Positions 35,483-43,956 of a DNA stretch of 64,000 nt are shown here, in pieces. Position 1 is the stretch's first letter; every line of letters begins with the position of its first letter. The stretch is from contig NC_010644.1 in NCBI RefSeq assembly GCF_000020145.1, forward strand, positions 372,001-436,000, read 5' to 3'. Position numbers and translations under genes: made by a program. This stretch comes from Elusimicrobium minutum Pei191. GTDB taxonomy: Bacteria; Elusimicrobiota; Elusimicrobia; Elusimicrobiales; Elusimicrobiaceae. Under the pieces are notes generated by a model that was not told the DNA's origin, made no database searches, and was given only the letters and a program-made list of their open reading frames with translations.

Positions 35483-36376
35483 ATGACAAATCAAATCCCG
35501 GATTGGTTAAAAAAACTTGTGGCCGCAAGCAAGGCTTCGCTCCATAATGGCAGTACCGCATGCGTTGATAAAACACTTGAAGAAGGCAAGCTTAACACGG
35601 TGTGTCATTCCGCCCGCTGCCCCAACAGGGGGGAATGTTTTAGCAAAGGCGAAACAACTATAATGATTCTTGGCGATATTTGCACAAGGGGTTGTAAATT
35701 TTGCGCCGTTAATAAAGCTAAACCCGGCCCCGTTGATTTAGAGGAACCAGCCAAAATAGCCCAAGCCGTAAAACAAATGAATATAAAATATGTTGTGCTT
35801 ACTTCCCCCACGAGAGATGATTTGCCCGACGGCGGCGCCGCGCATTTTGCCCAAGTTATTACAAAAATTAAAGAACTTAATTACGGCGTTAAAGTTGAGC
35901 CGCTTATTCCAGATTTTCAAGGAAGGGCGGATTCTTTAAAAACCGTTTTGGCTGCAAAACCTTCCGTTCTTGCCCATAATATTGAAACCGTGCCTGATTT
36001 GTATTCCCGAGTAAGAATTGGGGCGGATTACGGCAGGTCGCTTGCTTTAATAAAAAAATCTAAAGAGCTCGCGCCTGATATTTTTACAAAAAGCGGCATT
36101 ATGCTTGGCCTTGGCGAAACGGACGCCCAGCTTAAGCAAACTATGAAAGATTTAGCTGCTCATGGGTGCGATCTTCTTACCTTAGGGCAGTATCTGGCGC
36201 CTTCAAACGCGCATAATTTAGTTAAACGCTATCCTTTGCCGCAGGAGTATAAAGAATGGGAAGCATACGGCCTTAGCATTGGTTTTAAGGCTATAGCGGC
36301 GGGACCTTTGGTCAGAAGCTCCTATAAAGCGGGGGAGCTTTATTCTAAAGCTATTGGACTTTCTTGCTGCGGTTAA
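35483..36376 (+). CDS. lipA: Lipoyl synthase
   Basis: A 297-residue radical SAM enzyme inserting two sulfurs into octanoyl groups. Both clusters are visible: CHSARCPNRGEC (Cys 41, 46, 52; the sacrificed auxiliary cluster) and CTRGCKFC (67, 71, 74; the SAM cluster). The RSSY motif is near the end (GPLVRSSYKAGE). Lipoyl-dependent enzymes or the glycine cleavage system are thus expected in the genome. TATAAT lies ten bases before the ATG without an SD. In a fermenting anaerobe this gene hints at 2-oxoacid dehydrogenase or glycine cleavage. Confidence 0.95.
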   Translation: MTNQIPDWLKKLVAASKASLHNGSTACVDKTLEEGKLNTVCHSARCPNRGECFSKGETTIMILGDICTRGCKFCAVNKAKPGPVDLEEPAKIAQAVKQMNIKYVVLTSPTRDDLPDGGAAHFAQVITKIKELNYGVKVEPLIPDFQGRADSLKTVLAAKPSVLAHNIETVPDLYSRVRIGADYGRSLALIKKSKELAPDIFTKSGIMLGLGETDAQLKQTMKDLAAHGCDLLTLGQYLAPSNAHNLVKRYPLPQEYKEWEAYGLSIGFKAIAAGPLVRSSYKAGELYSKAIGLSCCG

Positions 36377-36396
36377 CAGCCTTAAAAGATAAAAAA

Positions 36397-36422
36397 TACC
36401 CACGCCAAATAGCATGGGTTTG
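36397..36422 (+). terminator. Possible weak terminator or stem-loop after lipA
   Basis: ACCCACGC and GCATGGGT pair around CAAATA. The T run is on the minus-strand side, so its direction is uncertain. Confidence 0.35.
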
Positions 36423-36498
36423 GGATACAAAAGCATTATAAAAAAGGTAGAATTTATTATTAAGCAGTTTTAGCGGTAAGGGTTTGGAGAAAGGTAAT

Positions 36499-36789
36499 AT
36501 GAAAAAAATTTTAGTTTTGTTTTTAGTTTCATTTTTGTTCGCGGCGTGTAACGGAACAACGCCGCCGCAATGGTGGGACCCAAGCGGTAAATATACCGAT
36601 GAAGGCGCGGCGAAACCGCAATCTCAAAACGAGCAGAAAAAAGCTGTTTCCAACCAGCAGGTTAAAAAAACAACGCCGGCGCCGGCAGTCCAGCCTCCGA
36701 GGGTTGACCCTGCTGAAACGTTTACCCCTATAGAACAGGTTGAGGTTGAAATTATTAACCTGCCTATGCCCAGCGTTTTAGACGAATAG
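36499..36789 (+). CDS. Small proline-rich lipoprotein
   Basis: A 96-residue lipoprotein: signal MKKILVLFLVSFLFAAC with the lipidated Cys at 17, then an unstructured Pro/Gln/Lys-rich segment (PPQWWDPSGKY near the start, TTPAPAVQPPRVDP later) and an acidic C-terminus. No family is recognised. Such short tethered tails often link the membrane to peptidoglycan or to a partner protein. The ATG at 36499 follows GGAGAAAGG; a TTG 15 bases earlier is within that SD and was rejected. A strong terminator follows 13 bases after the stop. Confidence 0.75.
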   Translation: MKKILVLFLVSFLFAACNGTTPPQWWDPSGKYTDEGAAKPQSQNEQKKAVSNQQVKKTTPAPAVQPPRVDPAETFTPIEQVEVEIINLPMPSVLDE

Positions 36790-36802
36790 TAAAAATTTAA
36801 AC

Positions 36803-36841
36803 AAAAAAACGCCCGTTCAAACGAACGGGCGTTTTTTTTTG
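36803..36841 (+). terminator. Terminator of the small lipoprotein gene
   Basis: AAACGCCCGTTC and GAACGGGCGTTT form a perfect stem around AAAC, followed by nine T. Confidence 0.92.
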
Positions 36842-36842
36842 T

Positions 36843-37006
36843 AAGAGTACGGAGCACCCGCTGCGTAAGCAGAGGGATATATAACCTTCTGATCTCACAA
36901 CGCCTCCGTCTTGCCGCTGCGGGGGTGTTGTTGTTGGGTGAAATCTTAAAGCGAAGCATTGAAACAAAAGAAACCCCGGGCGTGAGCCCGGAGAGTTTAG
37001 TTTTTT
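36843..37006 (+). ncRNA. Candidate structured RNA with two GNRA tetraloops
   Basis: A 164-base GC-rich segment with no credible gene. ACGGAG (36849-36854) pairs with CTCCGT (36904-36909); inside is CTGC-GTAA-GCAG (36861-36872), a GNRA tetraloop hairpin. At the 3' end CCGGGC-GTGA-GCCCGG (36976-36991), again a GNRA loop, is followed by TTTTTT at 37001-37006, a terminator-like end. Both loops are GNRA only when read on the plus strand. It begins right after the previous gene's terminator. I do not recognise tmRNA, SRP, RNase P or 6S features. Confidence 0.45.
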
Positions 37007-37030
37007 AATATACTCTATATTTAAAAATTA

Positions 37031-37537
37031 TCAGTCAAACAAGTAATAGTCATAAGGAGCGCTGGTGTGCGAGTGGTGCTTTGTTGATTTGCCGGTTAAT
37101 GTTTTACATACTTTTGCAGAAGGTCCGTAAGTTGTGTTTGCGGCGCACCAGTAAAGGCCTGTTTGCCAGTTTCGTTCAAGAAACCATTTTCCCGGCCTGT
37201 GCGCCCCAATAAACGGGCTGCTTGTACCAAAGGTGTATGTGATATTTTTATTTTCACAACTGCCGGAACTGATTACCGTGCACGGAAGTTCAATATCTAA
37301 TACGTCAAAAGTTGTGGGGTAAGTTCCCGTTTGAAGGAAATATCTTTGTCCCGCGTCATAAAAAGAACGAATGTTAAGCATAGCTTCGGAGGCGCGGGCC
37401 TTTTCAACCGCTACGGTATATTGCGGCAAAGCAATAGCCGCAAGTATGCCTATTATCAAAACTACCACTAACAATTCAATTAACGTAAAACCTTTATTTG
37501 TTTTACTTAGTGATTTTTTTGCGGAGTTTACTGACAT
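37031..37537 (-). CDS. Type IV pilin-like protein
   Basis: A 168-residue prepilin: 16-residue basic leader ending in NKG, then [24 protein letters not shown]. The next segment (TVAVEKARASEAMLNIRSFYDAGQ) is followed by RYFLQTGTYPTTFDVLDIELP, a pattern shared with the pilin at the left end and with the decayed copy. Two cysteines flank a loop (CTVISSGSC) and two lie near the end (WCAANT, VCKTLTG). An AAGGAGG SD precedes the ATG. It is an isolated gene between the candidate RNA and aspS. Confidence 0.93.
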   Translation of the reverse strand: MSVNSAKKSLSKTNKGFTLIELLVVVLIIGILAAIALPQYTVAVEKARASEAMLNIRSFYDAGQRYFLQTGTYPTTFDVLDIELPCTVISSGSCENKNITYTFGTSSPFIGAHRPGKWFLERNWQTGLYWCAANTTYGPSAKVCKTLTGKSTKHHSHTSAPYDYYLFD

Positions 37538-37587
37538 TAAAAAACCTCCTTTTAATAAAACTTTTTAACACTATGGTTTAAATAGGT

Positions 37588-39339
37588 TTATTTTATTTTT
37601 ATATGAAGCTCTTTTAACTGGATATCCTCAACAACGTTAGGACTTTCCGTTAACGGGCAGTATGCTGTTGCCGTTTTGGGGAAAGCTATTACTTCTCGTA
37701 TAGATTCTTCTTTGCATAAAAGGGCGGCTAACCTGTCTAAACCCATACCGAACCCGCCGTGCGGCGGTGCGCCCGCTTCAAGCGCGTTAAGTAGCATGCC
37801 AAAGCGTAATGCGGCTTGTTCGGGGCTGTGTTTCATAAGGTTCAAAATCTTTTCCTGCAGGTCGCGCCTGTGGTTGCGTATTGAGCCTGAAGCAAGCTCA
37901 ACACCGTTAAGCACAAGGTCAAACTGGTAGGATTTTACTTTGCCCGGGTCAGTATCTAATAAAGGAATATCCTTTTCTAAAGGAGCTGTAAACGGGTTAT
38001 GCGCTGCGTCCCACCTGTTTTCTTCCGGTACAAATTCAAGCAGCGGGAAATGTTTTACCCATAAAAACGCCCATTTTTTATTTGGTTTAAGGCATAAAAG
38101 TTTAATAAGTTCTTTTCTTATAGCGCCCATAACGGGTGAAACAACCTTCTCTTTATCAGCACCTATAAAAACCATATCGTCTTTTTCAACGCTAAGAGTA
38201 TGCTGTAAGGAGGCAAGTTCTTCTTCCGTAAAAAATTTAGCGGAAGGGCCTTCAAATTTATCGTCTGAATATTTAAGCCACACTAAACCTTTGGCGCCGC
38301 TTGCTTTGGCAAGATCAGTCAATTTATCGCAGGTTGAGCGGTTAATATGCTTAGCTCCGTATTTTGCTTTAATTGCCCTTACAACGCCGCCGTTGGCTAA
38401 AGCGTCTGACACAACTTTAAAATTGCTGTTGGTAAAAATTCCGCCGATATCGGTTATATCAATTTCATATCTTATATCAGGCTTATCCGAACCATACTTT
38501 GCCATAACGTCGGCGTATTCCATTTGCTCGAAAGGGGCAGCAGGGGCATCTTCCCCAGCAGCTTTAAAAACCTCAGCTATCATACCTTCACCCGCGGCAA
38601 AAACGTCGGCCAAAGTAACAAAAGACATTTCAATATCAATCTGCGTATGTTCGGGCTGTCTGTCGCTTCTTAAATCTTCGTCTCTGAAAGCGCGGGCTAT
38701 TTGGAAATATCTGTCAACGCCGCTTGCCATAAGCGTTTGTTTAAACATTTGCGGGCTTTGCGGTAAAGCATAGAATTTACCCTCATGCACTCTTGAAGGA
38801 ACAAGATAGTCCCTCGCGCCTTCAGGTGTAGAGCGGGTTAAAATAGGGGTTTCTATTTCAATAAAACCGTTGTCTGAAAAATATCTGCGCGCCGCCTGCG
38901 CTACTTTATGGCGTGTGGTAAGGTTGTGTAGCATAACAGGGTTTCTTAAATCGATATAGCGGTATTTTAAGCGGGTTTCTTCGTTAATTTGCCTGGAATT
39001 GTCAGGTTCGAAAGGCAGCTGTATTGAAGTATTTAAAATTTCAACTTCCTGCGCTACAACCTCAATTTCACCTGTAGGGTTATTAGGGTTAATGTGTTCG
39101 GTCTGTCTTAATCTTACCAAGCCCGTTACTTTAAGAACATATTCCGTTCTGGCGGTTGAGGCTAACTCAAAATCTTTATTTGTAGGTTCTACAACAACCT
39201 GCACCTTGCCCGTTCTGTCCCTTAAATCTAAAAATAATACCCCGCCGTGATCACGGTAACTGTTAACCCAGCCGCATAACACCTGCACGCTGTTAACATA
39301 ATTTTTGTTTATGTCACCGCAATAATTTGTTCTCATCAT
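37588..39339 (-). CDS. aspS: Aspartyl-tRNA synthetase
   Basis: A 583-residue bacterial-type class II synthetase. N-terminal OB fold (about 15-105), class II motif 2 (FRDEDLRSDRQPEHTQ), the bacterial GAD insertion (about 285-400), and motif 3 (GMGLDRLAALL) near the end. Motif 1 lies around TRSTPEGARDYLVPSR. The start codon overlaps the hisS stop in an ATGA arrangement, so hisS and aspS are coupled. Whether it also charges tRNA-Asn cannot be said from this sequence alone. Confidence 0.96.
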   Translation of the reverse strand: MMRTNYCGDINKNYVNSVQVLCGWVNSYRDHGGVLFLDLRDRTGKVQVVVEPTNKDFELASTARTEYVLKVTGLVRLRQTEHINPNNPTGEIEVVAQEVEILNTSIQLPFEPDNSRQINEETRLKYRYIDLRNPVMLHNLTTRHKVAQAARRYFSDNGFIEIETPILTRSTPEGARDYLVPSRVHEGKFYALPQSPQMFKQTLMASGVDRYFQIARAFRDEDLRSDRQPEHTQIDIEMSFVTLADVFAAGEGMIAEVFKAAGEDAPAAPFEQMEYADVMAKYGSDKPDIRYEIDITDIGGIFTNSNFKVVSDALANGGVVRAIKAKYGAKHINRSTCDKLTDLAKASGAKGLVWLKYSDDKFEGPSAKFFTEEELASLQHTLSVEKDDMVFIGADKEKVVSPVMGAIRKELIKLLCLKPNKKWAFLWVKHFPLLEFVPEENRWDAAHNPFTAPLEKDIPLLDTDPGKVKSYQFDLVLNGVELASGSIRNHRRDLQEKILNLMKHSPEQAALRFGMLLNALEAGAPPHGGFGMGLDRLAALLCKEESIREVIAFPKTATAYCPLTESPNVVEDIQLKELHIKIK

Positions 39340-40568
39340 AATCTTATTTTACCAACCTTATTTAATATATCGTTAAATTTTATTTCCTGCTGCTCGCCGC
39401 TTGAAAGGTCGCGCATGGTAACAACGCCTTTTTCAAACTCGTCAGCCCCAAGGAGTAAAGCGAAGGAGGACTTTGTTCTGTCCGCCTGTTTCATTTGGGC
39501 TTTTAAATTTTTGTCAAAAAGGCCGCCGTCGCATATAACGCCTGCTGAACGCAGCAGGGACATTATTTCAAAAGCTTTGGCGTTGCAGTTTTTATCTAAA
39601 GAAACAACAAAAATTTTATTTTGTTTATTATCTTTAGTCTCGCCTCGCGCAGCTATGGTGCGTTCAACGCCCATGGCAAAACCTACGGCGGGCATATCCG
39701 CGCCGCCCATGGATTTTACCAGGCTATCATATCTTCCTCCGCCGGCTATAGCGTTTTGCGCGCTGTCGCCCGCTTGGAATTCAAACACCGTTCTTGTGTA
39801 ATAATCAAGTCCGCGTACCAAACTAGGGTCAATAATATAATCAATGCGCCCCTGTAAAAATGTTTTTACTTCATTAAAATGATTCTCACACGCGGCGCAG
39901 AGTTTTTGTTTTGGCGCGTTTTCTTTAAATCTGGCGCCGTCAATTTTGCAGTCCAAAACGCGGAGCGGATTTTTTTCCAAACGGTCTTTACATTTTTCGC
40001 AAAGAGTATCAAAATCTTTTTTTAAATAGTTAATTAATTCCTGTTTATAGGCGGGTCTGCACTCTTGGCACCCCAAAGAATTAATTTTTACGCCGTAATT
40101 TTTTACGCCGAAAGAAGTTACTATATCTTTTATCATTAAAATAATTTCAGCGTCGGCCGCGGGGGAGGGGTTGCCAATATATTCCATGCCTATTTGCTCA
40201 AATTCTCTGTAGCGTCCGGCCTGGGGCCTTTCCGCCCTGAACATATTTCCTATATAAAAAAGTTTTTGCACGGGGGCCGTTTGGGCGAAATTATTTTCGA
40301 TATAAGCCCTTACGGTGCCGGGGGTGCCTTCGGGCCTCATGGCAAGCACGCGGCCGCCGGCGTCTTCAAAAGCGTACATTTCTTTTTGAACAATGTCCGT
40401 AGTGTCGCCCGTGGATTTTATAAAAAGTTCTTTAAGTTCTAAGGTTGGTATTCTTACTTCGGTACCGCCCGCTAACGTAAAAACACGTCTTGCGCAGGCC
40501 TCAAGCTCAGCGAAGTTATTTGATTCCGGCGCGAAAATATCTCTAAATCCTCTTACTAATTTTGTCAT
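39336..40568 (-). CDS. hisS: Histidyl-tRNA synthetase
   Basis: A 410-residue class II synthetase. Motif 2 is FRAERPQAGRYREFEQIG, the histidine motifs are LVRGLDYYTRTVFE and the AGGRYDSL loop, and motif 3 is AVGFAMGVERT. A C-terminal anticodon-binding domain covers about 325-410. On the minus strand TAAAAT lies eight bases before the ATG and there is no SD, so a leaderless mRNA is plausible. It forms an operon with aspS. Confidence 0.95.
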   Translation of the reverse strand: MTKLVRGFRDIFAPESNNFAELEACARRVFTLAGGTEVRIPTLELKELFIKSTGDTTDIVQKEMYAFEDAGGRVLAMRPEGTPGTVRAYIENNFAQTAPVQKLFYIGNMFRAERPQAGRYREFEQIGMEYIGNPSPAADAEIILMIKDIVTSFGVKNYGVKINSLGCQECRPAYKQELINYLKKDFDTLCEKCKDRLEKNPLRVLDCKIDGARFKENAPKQKLCAACENHFNEVKTFLQGRIDYIIDPSLVRGLDYYTRTVFEFQAGDSAQNAIAGGGRYDSLVKSMGGADMPAVGFAMGVERTIAARGETKDNKQNKIFVVSLDKNCNAKAFEIMSLLRSAGVICDGGLFDKNLKAQMKQADRTKSSFALLLGADEFEKGVVTMRDLSSGEQQEIKFNDILNKVGKIRL

Positions 40569-40659
40569 ATATATACATTTTATCTTATTTGCCGCTATGC
40601 CGTATATAGCGGGCGCAATAAAAAGGGCCTATTTTTTGCCCCTTTATAAACTTTAATTT

Positions 40660-42216
40660 CTAGCGGTTACACTCTGTTATAAGTTTTTTATAGGCTTGTA
40701 TTTGGGCGGGATATATATTTTCTATATTCTCGGGCATAGCGTCGAAACGGAACGTCCAATTTTGGTTAGAAACGGTGCCCGGCGTATTAATACGGTCAGC
40801 GATGCCCACAATATCTTGTATTGAAAGCATAACTATCGAGGAGCCGCTGTTCATAAGTCTTCTTAAAATTTGTTCCTGAATTTCTTGCGTAAAAGGAATA
40901 ATTCCATCCGTTTTAACTCCTGAAATCATTTCCCATACGTCCGCGCGGTCAGCAAGGGGTATTGATTCCCACCAGCCTTTAAGCGTTTCCGTATCATGGG
41001 TTGAAACAGCGGCTATTGAAATATAAGGGTATTTGGCGGGGTCGCGGTAATAGCCGCTATCCTGTTCCCAGCGCATAATTTTATATCCCGGGATATTAAG
41101 GTCAGCCATTATTCTCCTCACATAGTCTGGTATAACGCCCAAATCCTCGCCTACTGACTGTTTACCTCGGGAGGCCTCTTGAATGGCAACTAGAAAATCG
41201 TAACCTCTTTTTGCCTGGGCGTCCTCGCCAAGCCAGTCAAACTCGCCCCTGTCTTCCTGCGATTTATAAATATAAGTTCTAAAAAATCCTACAAAATGGT
41301 CTAATCTGAAAATGTCAAAAAGTTCGCATGCGCGCCCTACTTTCCTTTTCCAGTATTCATAGCCCGTGGCCTGCATGTGAAGCCAGTTATATCCCGGCAT
41401 GCCCCAGTGCTGCCCTTCGGTTGAAAACTGGTCCGGCGGCGCGCCCACTTCAACGGCGGTATTAAAATTATCCCTTTCGGCCCAAACGTCAGCGCTGTCA
41501 AGGTTTATGCCAAAAGGAATATCGCCGAAAATATACATTTGTTTAGAGGCTGCCAAAGAAGTAACCTGTTTTATTTGTTCCTCAGCTATCCATTGTAAAT
41601 ATTTAAAGAACAAAACCTGTTTAAAATAATCTTTTTCAAAACCCGCTAAAGCGTTTTTGTCCGCGTTTTGAAACTCTTCGGGCCATAAAGTCCAGCTTTG
41701 CCATTTAAAATAATCTTTTAAAGCCCTAAATAAAGCGTAGTTATCTAGCCAATGGGCATGCTGCGCTAAGAAGGTTTTAAACTCTTTGGCTCTATCGCTG
41801 TCTTTAAGCCATTCATTAGTTAAAAAATAGCCGAACCCGTTCCACAACGCTTTTAGTTTAGCGTCGCGTATGGTAACATAATGCACTCTTTCGGATTTTT
41901 GCCAAATATCAACAACCGGGCGTATTGTTTTAATAAAGCTTTGGGCTTCAGGTGAGTTTATGATATCTTGCACTTCCTCAACACAAATATATACCGGGTC
42001 AATAGCAAAAGAAGTCATAGCGTTATACGGGCAGCTGTGCTGCGGCGCCATTTCGTTTATCGGAAGGATTTGTAAAACAGATGTTTTTGTGGAAGCTAAA
42101 TAATTTATCCAGTTTTTCATTGAAGCAAAATCGCCCACGCCCCAGTCTGCCACGCTTCGCATGGCAAACAAAGGCATAACTATACCTACGCTTCTTTTGT
42201 TTAAAACCGGTTCCAT
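40660..42216 (-). CDS. malQ: 4-alpha-glucanotransferase (GH77)
   Basis: A 518-residue GH77 enzyme that rearranges alpha-1,4-glucans during maltodextrin or glycogen use. Catalytic residues sit in FDIFRLDHFVGFFR (nucleophile Asp), GEDLGVIP (acid/base Glu) and STHDTETLKGWW (third Asp). The N-terminus has the family pattern WGVGDFASMKNWINYLAST. It begins two bases after the ridA stop, so the two genes are coupled. No maltodextrin phosphorylase or transporter is nearby. Confidence 0.95.
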   Translation of the reverse strand: MEPVLNKRSVGIVMPLFAMRSVADWGVGDFASMKNWINYLASTKTSVLQILPINEMAPQHSCPYNAMTSFAIDPVYICVEEVQDIINSPEAQSFIKTIRPVVDIWQKSERVHYVTIRDAKLKALWNGFGYFLTNEWLKDSDRAKEFKTFLAQHAHWLDNYALFRALKDYFKWQSWTLWPEEFQNADKNALAGFEKDYFKQVLFFKYLQWIAEEQIKQVTSLAASKQMYIFGDIPFGINLDSADVWAERDNFNTAVEVGAPPDQFSTEGQHWGMPGYNWLHMQATGYEYWKRKVGRACELFDIFRLDHFVGFFRTYIYKSQEDRGEFDWLGEDAQAKRGYDFLVAIQEASRGKQSVGEDLGVIPDYVRRIMADLNIPGYKIMRWEQDSGYYRDPAKYPYISIAAVSTHDTETLKGWWESIPLADRADVWEMISGVKTDGIIPFTQEIQEQILRRLMNSGSSIVMLSIQDIVGIADRINTPGTVSNQNWTFRFDAMPENIENIYPAQIQAYKKLITECNR

Positions 42217-42218
42217 AT

Positions 42219-42599
42219 TTATTTTTTAGCTATAACTTCAATTTCAATTAAAGCCCCTTTAGGCAAAGCCGATACCTGAACCGTGGTTCTGGCGGGGGGA
42301 TTTTCTTTAAAAACTCTACCATATACTTCATTTAAATCCGCGAAAGATGTAAGATCTGTCATAAATAAGGTTGATTTTACAACATGTTTAAAATCAAGTT
42401 TAGCGGCCTTAAGCACATTTTCCATATTTTTTAAAATTGTTTCTGTCTGGGTTTTTATGTCCCCGCCAACGATTTCACCCGTAACAGGGTCTAAAGGCAG
42501 GCAGCCGGACACGAACACAAATCCGCCTATTTCAACAGCTTGGGAATAAGGCCCTATAGCTTTGGGCGCTAGAGGTGATGTTATTACTTTCTTTGCCAT
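42219..42599 (-). CDS. ridA: RidA family enamine/imine deaminase
   Basis: A 126-residue RidA (YjgF/YER057c/UK114) protein, normally a homotrimer that hydrolyses reactive enamines formed by pyridoxal enzymes. The family ending PPARTTVQVSALPKGALIEIEV carries the catalytic Arg, and GPYSQAVEIGGFVFVSGCLPLDP is near the start. AAGGAG precedes the ATG. It is the first gene of a ridA-malQ unit and lies divergent to hypC. Confidence 0.95.
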   Translation of the reverse strand: MAKKVITSPLAPKAIGPYSQAVEIGGFVFVSGCLPLDPVTGEIVGGDIKTQTETILKNMENVLKAAKLDFKHVVKSTLFMTDLTSFADLNEVYGRVFKENPPARTTVQVSALPKGALIEIEVIAKK

Positions 42600-42700
42600 A
42601 TAAACTCCTTGTTTAAAAAACTATAATAATAGTATATTAAATTATTGTAACGCTGGGGCAGCCCGGCTTATTAAAAATATAAAATCCAAGGGGTTAACTT

Positions 42701-42916
42701 ATGTGTATAGCGGCGCCCGGCAAAATAATAAAAATAAACGGTGAAAACGCGGAAGTGGATTTCGGCGGAGTGAGCCGTTTGGTTAACGCCAGCCTTAAAC
42801 CTGAAGTAAAAAAAGGCCAGTATGTGCTTGTCCACGCGGGTTTTATTATGGAAATACTTGATAAATCCGACGCTAAAGAGCGTCTTGGATTACTAAAAGA
42901 AACAGGCCTTATATAA
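42701..42916 (+). CDS. hypC: Hydrogenase maturation chaperone HypC
   Basis: A 71-residue HypC beginning MCIAAPGKII, in which the Cys after the initiator Met binds the Fe(CN)2CO intermediate and the hydrogenase large subunit precursor. The HAGFIMEILD segment is typical. The SD is AAGGGG. The stop overlaps the start of hypD by one base, the first of a chain of overlaps through hypF. Maturation of a [NiFe] hydrogenase is therefore expected; no structural genes are present here. Confidence 0.95.
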   Translation: MCIAAPGKIIKINGENAEVDFGGVSRLVNASLKPEVKKGQYVLVHAGFIMEILDKSDAKERLGLLKETGLI

Positions 42917-43956
42917 TGATAAAAAAATTAAATGATTTAGCTAAAAGGCTGTCGCGTAAGGTTAACATAATGGAAGTTTGCGGCACGCATACAAACTCAA
43001 TAGCTAAAAACGGTTTAAAAAGCCTCTTAAATGAAAATATTAATTTAATTTCAGGCCCCGGCTGTCCTGTTTGCGTAAGCGCGGACGGTGATATCGAGGC
43101 CGCTATAGATTTAGCCTTAAAAAAGGATAATATAATTTTTACTTTTGCCGATATGCTCCGCGTGCCGGGGCGTAACGGCAGTTTGCAGGAAGCTAAAGCT
43201 TCGGGTGCGGATGTCAGAGTTATTTACAGCCCTTTAGACGCTTTTTTGGAAACAGGAAAAACAAATAAAACCGTAATTCTTTTAGCAAGCGGTTTTGAGA
43301 CGACGGCCCCTTTAATAGCCGTTTGTTTAAAAAAAGCGAAAGAAGCGGGGTTTAAAAACTTTTTTGTTTTTCCCGTTTTAAAACTTATTAACCCCGCCAT
43401 AACAGCGCTTTTAAGTGAAGAAAATAAAATAGACGGGTTTTTGTTGCCCGGGCATGTCAGTTTGGTTATAGGCAAAAAACCTTACAGTTTTATAAGCAAA
43501 AAATTTAATAAACCGGGTGTTATAGGCGGTTTTGAAGCGGAGGAAATTGTTGCCGCTCTTATAGAAATAGTTAAACAGCTTTTAGAAGGCAAAGCCCAAA
43601 TACAAAATGCCTACCCCGCAATAAAAGAAGAAGGCAACCAAACCGCCCTAAAAATGATAGAGGATGTTTTTGAGCCTTACGACGCGGTTTGGAGGGGATT
43701 TGGCGTAATTCCTTCCTCAGGGCTTAAAATAAAAAAAGAATTTAGAGAGTTTGACGCTTTAATAAAATTTAACATTAAACCCTGTTACGGCGGTTCTTTA
43801 AATAAAGCATGCAAATGCGCGGAAGTTTTAAAGGGTAAAATAAGCCCCGTAAAATGCCCGCTTTTTGGCAAAAAATGCGCGCCCGGCAAACCTTTAGGGC
43901 CGTGTATGGTATCAAGCGAGGGGGCATGCAACGCCTTATACAATTATGAAAAATAA
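42916..43956 (+). CDS. hypD: Hydrogenase maturation protein HypD
   Basis: A 346-residue HypD, the iron-sulfur protein on which, with HypC, the Fe(CN)2CO unit is built. Conserved segments are VCGTHTNSIAKNG, SGPGCPVCVS, LLASGFETTAP, FLLPGHVSLVIG, and the C-terminal cluster region with CKCAEVLKGK, CPLFGKKCAPGKPLGPC and EGAC. Length is slightly short but complete. It overlaps hypC by one base and hypE by 11. Confidence 0.96.
   Translation: MIKKLNDLAKRLSRKVNIMEVCGTHTNSIAKNGLKSLLNENINLISGPGCPVCVSADGDIEAAIDLALKKDNIIFTFADMLRVPGRNGSLQEAKASGADVRVIYSPLDAFLETGKTNKTVILLASGFETTAPLIAVCLKKAKEAGFKNFFVFPVLKLINPAITALLSEENKIDGFLLPGHVSLVIGKKPYSFISKKFNKPGVIGGFEAEEIVAALIEIVKQLLEGKAQIQNAYPAIKEEGNQTALKMIEDVFEPYDAVWRGFGVIPSSGLKIKKEFREFDALIKFNIKPCYGGSLNKACKCAEVLKGKISPVKCPLFGKKCAPGKPLGPCMVSSEGACNALYNYEK

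Noticed and set aside
36624-36959. A 111-residue minus-strand frame over the small lipoprotein terminator
   Set aside because: Arg-rich reading of GC-rich hairpins, antisense to a lipoprotein gene; better explained by the structured RNA.
37940-38773. A 277-residue frame antisense to aspS
   Set aside because: The aspS frame has all synthetase motifs; the antisense frame is a codon-bias shadow.
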